A DNA stretch of 54,807 nt from Flavivirga jejuensis (GTDB lineage Bacteria; Bacteroidota; Bacteroidia; Flavobacteriales; Flavobacteriaceae), in contig NZ_JAUOEL010000013.1 in NCBI RefSeq assembly GCF_030540765.1, positions 1 to 54,807 of the forward strand. Reading direction: 5' to 3'. Shown here in pieces: positions 52,428 to 54,807 of the stretch; the first letter of the stretch is position 1, and each line of letters opens with the position of its first letter. The translations under genes were made by a program, and so were the position numbers. Below the pieces are notes generated by a model, which saw only the letters and a list, made by a program, of their open reading frames with translations, searched no databases and had not been told where the DNA came from.

Positions 52428-54587
52428 ATGGCAGGTATAAAAATAAAACAACACGATATTACAGATTGTGGTGCTGCATGTTTAGCATCAATAGCAGCCC
52501 ATTACAACTTACAAATACCAATAGCACGCATACGTCAATATGCGGGCACCGATAAAAAAGGTACTAACGTTTTAGGGTTAATAGAAGCAGCACAAAAATT
52601 AGGTTTTGAAGCTAAAGGTGTTCGTGGTGAATTAGATAGTTTATTTAAAATACCTAAACCTGCTATCGCCCATATTATAGTTAAAGAACACCTACATCAT
52701 TATGTGGTTATTTATGAGGTTACTAAAACTCATATAACTATTATGGATCCTGGAGATGGGAAACTTCATAAAAAAACACATGAAGAATTTACCAAAGAAT
52801 GGACAGGTGTTTTAGTATTACTACTACCAAAAGAAGATTTTGTAGCTACAAACGAAAAGGTTTCTATATATAAGCGTTTTTGGTTTTTACTTAAACCACA
52901 TAAATTTGTTTTAATACAAGCCTTTGTGGGTGCTGTGGTGTATACCTTATTAGGTTTTTCAACATCCATATATATTCAAAAACTAACCGATTTTGTTTTA
53001 GTAAGTGGTAATACTAGACTATTAAACTTACTAAGTATTATTATGATTTGTCTTTTGGTTTTACAAATAATTATAGGGGCATTTAAAGATGTGTTTTTAG
53101 TTAAATCTGGGCAACAAATAGATGCACGTCTTATTTTGGGCTATTATAAGCATTTACTAAAACTACCACAGCAATTTTTTGATACTATGCGTGTTGGTGA
53201 AATTATTTCACGTATAAACGATGCAGTTAAAATACGCACCTTTATAAATGGCGTATCTCTCAATCTAACAGTGAATTTATTAATCCTTGTTTTTTCATTT
53301 GGCTTAATGTTTTTCTATTACTGGAAACTAGCACTTATAATGCTTTTAGTAATACCTCTTTATGCACTTGTTTATTTTATAATGAATAAACTGAATAAAA
53401 AAACAGAGCGAACCATTATGGAACGTAGTGCAGATTTAGAAAGTCAGTTAGTAGAATCATTAAATTCTGTAGGAACTATAAAGCGTTTCGGTTTAGAAGG
53501 TTTTGCTAATATTAAAACAGAAACACGCTTTATTAATTTATTAAAGATAGGTTACAAATCGGCTTTAAATTCTGTCTTCTCATCTACAAGCTCTACTTTT
53601 ATAGCACAGCTGTTTACTATAATATTACTGTGGAGTGGTTCTTATTTTGTGATTGAGAGAGAGATTACAGCAGGAGAATTATTGTCTTTCTATGCTATTG
53701 TGGGGTATTTTACAAGCCCCGTAGCTAGTTTAATAGGTGCTAATAAGGAAATACAGAATGCGCTTATTGCTGCCGATAGATTATTTGAAATTATGGATTT
53801 AGAGCGTGAAGAATCCGAGAATAAATTCAAACTTACCCAAGAGAAAATAGGAGATATTAATTTTAAAAATGTAAAATTCAGATACGGAACACGAGTAGAA
53901 GTTTTTAAAGATTTCAATTTAACAATCCCTAAAGGAAAAATTACAGCTATTGTAGGAGAGAGTGGTTCTGGTAAATCTACTTTAATGTCTTTGCTACAAA
54001 ATATTTACCCCTTGCAAAGCGGGCAAGTTAGTATTGGTGAATTGGATTTAAATTATATAGATACTGCAAGTCTTAGAGAATTGGTTAGTGTGGTACCTCA
54101 AAAAATAGACTTATTTGCAGGTAATGTAGTTGAAAATATAGCTGTTGGTGAATTTGTACCTAACATGGAAAAAATAATAGACATCTGTAAATCTATTGGT
54201 ATTTTAGAATTTATTGAAAGTTTACCTAACGGCTTTGGAACCTATTTAGGAGAAAATGGCGCGTCTCTTTCTGGAGGACAAAAACAACGGGTCGCCATTG
54301 CTAGGGCTTTATATAAAAACCCCGAAATATTGGTTTTAGATGAAGCAACATCGTCGTTAGATAGTAAATCTGAAAATTTTATTCAAAAAACGATAAGCAC
54401 ATTAAGAGAAAAAAATAAAACTATTATTATAATCGCTCATAGATTAAGTACCGTTATTAATGCCGATAAAATTGTAGTGCTAGATAAAGGAGAAGTATTA
54501 GAAGAAGGCTCACATAAAGAATTGTATTCTAAAAAAGGACATTATTTTAATTTATGGCAACAACAAATACCGCTTATAGAACTTTAA
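52428..54587 (+). CDS. Peptide exporter: C39 peptidase-ABC transporter fusion
   Basis: 719 residues. N-terminal C39 cysteine protease: Cys14 in HDITDCGAACLASI, His91 in HHYVVIYEV, Asp107 in IMDPGDG; it cleaves GG leaders during export. Six membrane helices span about 160-440 (ABC type 1 fold). ATPase: Walker A VGESGSGKST at about 508-517, signature LSGGQKQRVAIARAL near 614, Walker B ILVLDEATSSLDSKS, and switch His in IIAHRLS. All catalytic residues are intact. With HlyD (47123) it forms a dedicated export system for the GG peptides in this window. Confidence 0.95.
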   Translation: MAGIKIKQHDITDCGAACLASIAAHYNLQIPIARIRQYAGTDKKGTNVLGLIEAAQKLGFEAKGVRGELDSLFKIPKPAIAHIIVKEHLHHYVVIYEVTKTHITIMDPGDGKLHKKTHEEFTKEWTGVLVLLLPKEDFVATNEKVSIYKRFWFLLKPHKFVLIQAFVGAVVYTLLGFSTSIYIQKLTDFVLVSGNTRLLNLLSIIMICLLVLQIIIGAFKDVFLVKSGQQIDARLILGYYKHLLKLPQQFFDTMRVGEIISRINDAVKIRTFINGVSLNLTVNLLILVFSFGLMFFYYWKLALIMLLVIPLYALVYFIMNKLNKKTERTIMERSADLESQLVESLNSVGTIKRFGLEGFANIKTETRFINLLKIGYKSALNSVFSSTSSTFIAQLFTIILLWSGSYFVIEREITAGELLSFYAIVGYFTSPVASLIGANKEIQNALIAADRLFEIMDLEREESENKFKLTQEKIGDINFKNVKFRYGTRVEVFKDFNLTIPKGKITAIVGESGSGKSTLMSLLQNIYPLQSGQVSIGELDLNYIDTASLRELVSVVPQKIDLFAGNVVENIAVGEFVPNMEKIIDICKSIGILEFIESLPNGFGTYLGENGASLSGGQKQRVAIARALYKNPEILVLDEATSSLDSKSENFIQKTISTLREKNKTIIIIAHRLSTVINADKIVVLDKGEVLEEGSHKELYSKKGHYFNLWQQQIPLIEL

Positions 54588-54726
54588 AAAACCACCCTAT
54601 TTAATTCAAAAATTTTAATTAAGAAAATGATACAACTCATAATTTTGATAATAGATCTAGTATTAAATATTTTAATAAATATATAAGGCTCTAGTTTAAT
54701 CGAGCTATTATTTGTATATTTATGTT

Positions 54727-54807
54727 ATGGATTTACTAAAAATGAAGGAAGGTCTATCTAGTCTTTCAGAAGCAGAAAGGCTGGAATTACTAAAGGAATT
54801 GGAACAA
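54727..54807 (+). CDS. Partial gene at window end, unknown
   Basis: 27 codons from ATG 54727 to the window edge (MDLLKMKEGLSSLSEAERLE, then LLKELEQ), a helical, charged N-terminus. Cannot be assigned. Confidence 0.4.
   Translation, partial: MDLLKMKEGLSSLSEAERLELLKELEQ

Noticed and set aside
27000-54807. Right attachment site (second copy of the tRNA-Lys 3' end)
   Set aside because: I looked for a copy of the GTTCGAGCCCCAGCCCGGTC segment and found none in the window; the element's right end is undefined.

Overview
The window is a chromosomal segment of a Flavobacteriaceae bacterium (Bacteroidota). The base composition is AT-rich. Promoters fit the Bacteroidota TAnnTTTG -7 element, Shine-Dalgarno sequences are absent, two secreted proteins end in a type IX secretion (T9SS) sorting domain, and the conjugation genes follow the Bacteroidota Tra (CTnDOT-like) scheme. 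The genus cannot be fixed from the sequence alone.

Left part, 1-26777, is core chromosome with a rearranged patch. It opens with the 5' end of a 16S rRNA gene on the minus strand, preceded by three repeated promoter-like units. The translation operon thrS-infC-rpmI-rplT follows; infC has no AUG, GUG or UUG start. Immediately after rplT lies a tandem duplication (about 3.2 kb per unit) carrying two paralogous secreted NHL/YWTD-like propeller genes. The copied unit includes the 3' tail of rplT and the 3' tail of an araC-type gene, so both breakpoints can be read directly. A roughly 445-bp dispersed repeat containing 60-bp tandem units interrupts the first copy. Then come yjbQ, a lipoprotein, a secreted amidotransferase-like protein, the minus-strand run tgt-lptG-eamA-accA-dnaB, an outer-membrane barrel gene, a repeat-rich 1.4-kb gap, an FKBP lipoprotein, an S4 RNA-binding gene, a phosphoribosyltransferase and aroK.

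Middle part, 26927-42465, is a decayed integrative conjugative element next to tRNA-Lys(TTT). Its tyrosine recombinase is split by one in-frame TAA. A type IV secretion operon (TraE-F-G-I-J-K-M-N) remains with an amidase, a DnaC-like ATPase, a winged-helix-like protein, an excisionase-like HTH protein and RteC. No relaxase or coupling protein is visible. One cargo gene encodes a large SF2 helicase with a possible C-terminal nuclease, a candidate stand-alone defence protein.

Right part, 42715-54807, is a peptide-export cluster resembling class II microcins or two-peptide bacteriocins. It contains five short peptides with double-glycine leaders (all missed by ordinary ORF length cut-offs except one), two related leaderless membrane peptides, an HlyD membrane-fusion protein and a C39-peptidase ABC exporter that would cleave after GG. 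It also contains a periplasmic prolyl oligopeptidase lipoprotein, a TPR-TM-AraC sensor/regulator and an unrecognised HExxH protein with a probable outer-membrane barrel. Two of the peptides and one leaderless peptide share a small-xxx-small repeat. A fresh, complete IS982-family element with a 7-bp target duplication sits between the peptides and the exporter. My best candidate for an undescribed system is this cluster, read as peptide export plus peptide sensing plus peptide processing. The hypervariable duplicated propeller genes are second.
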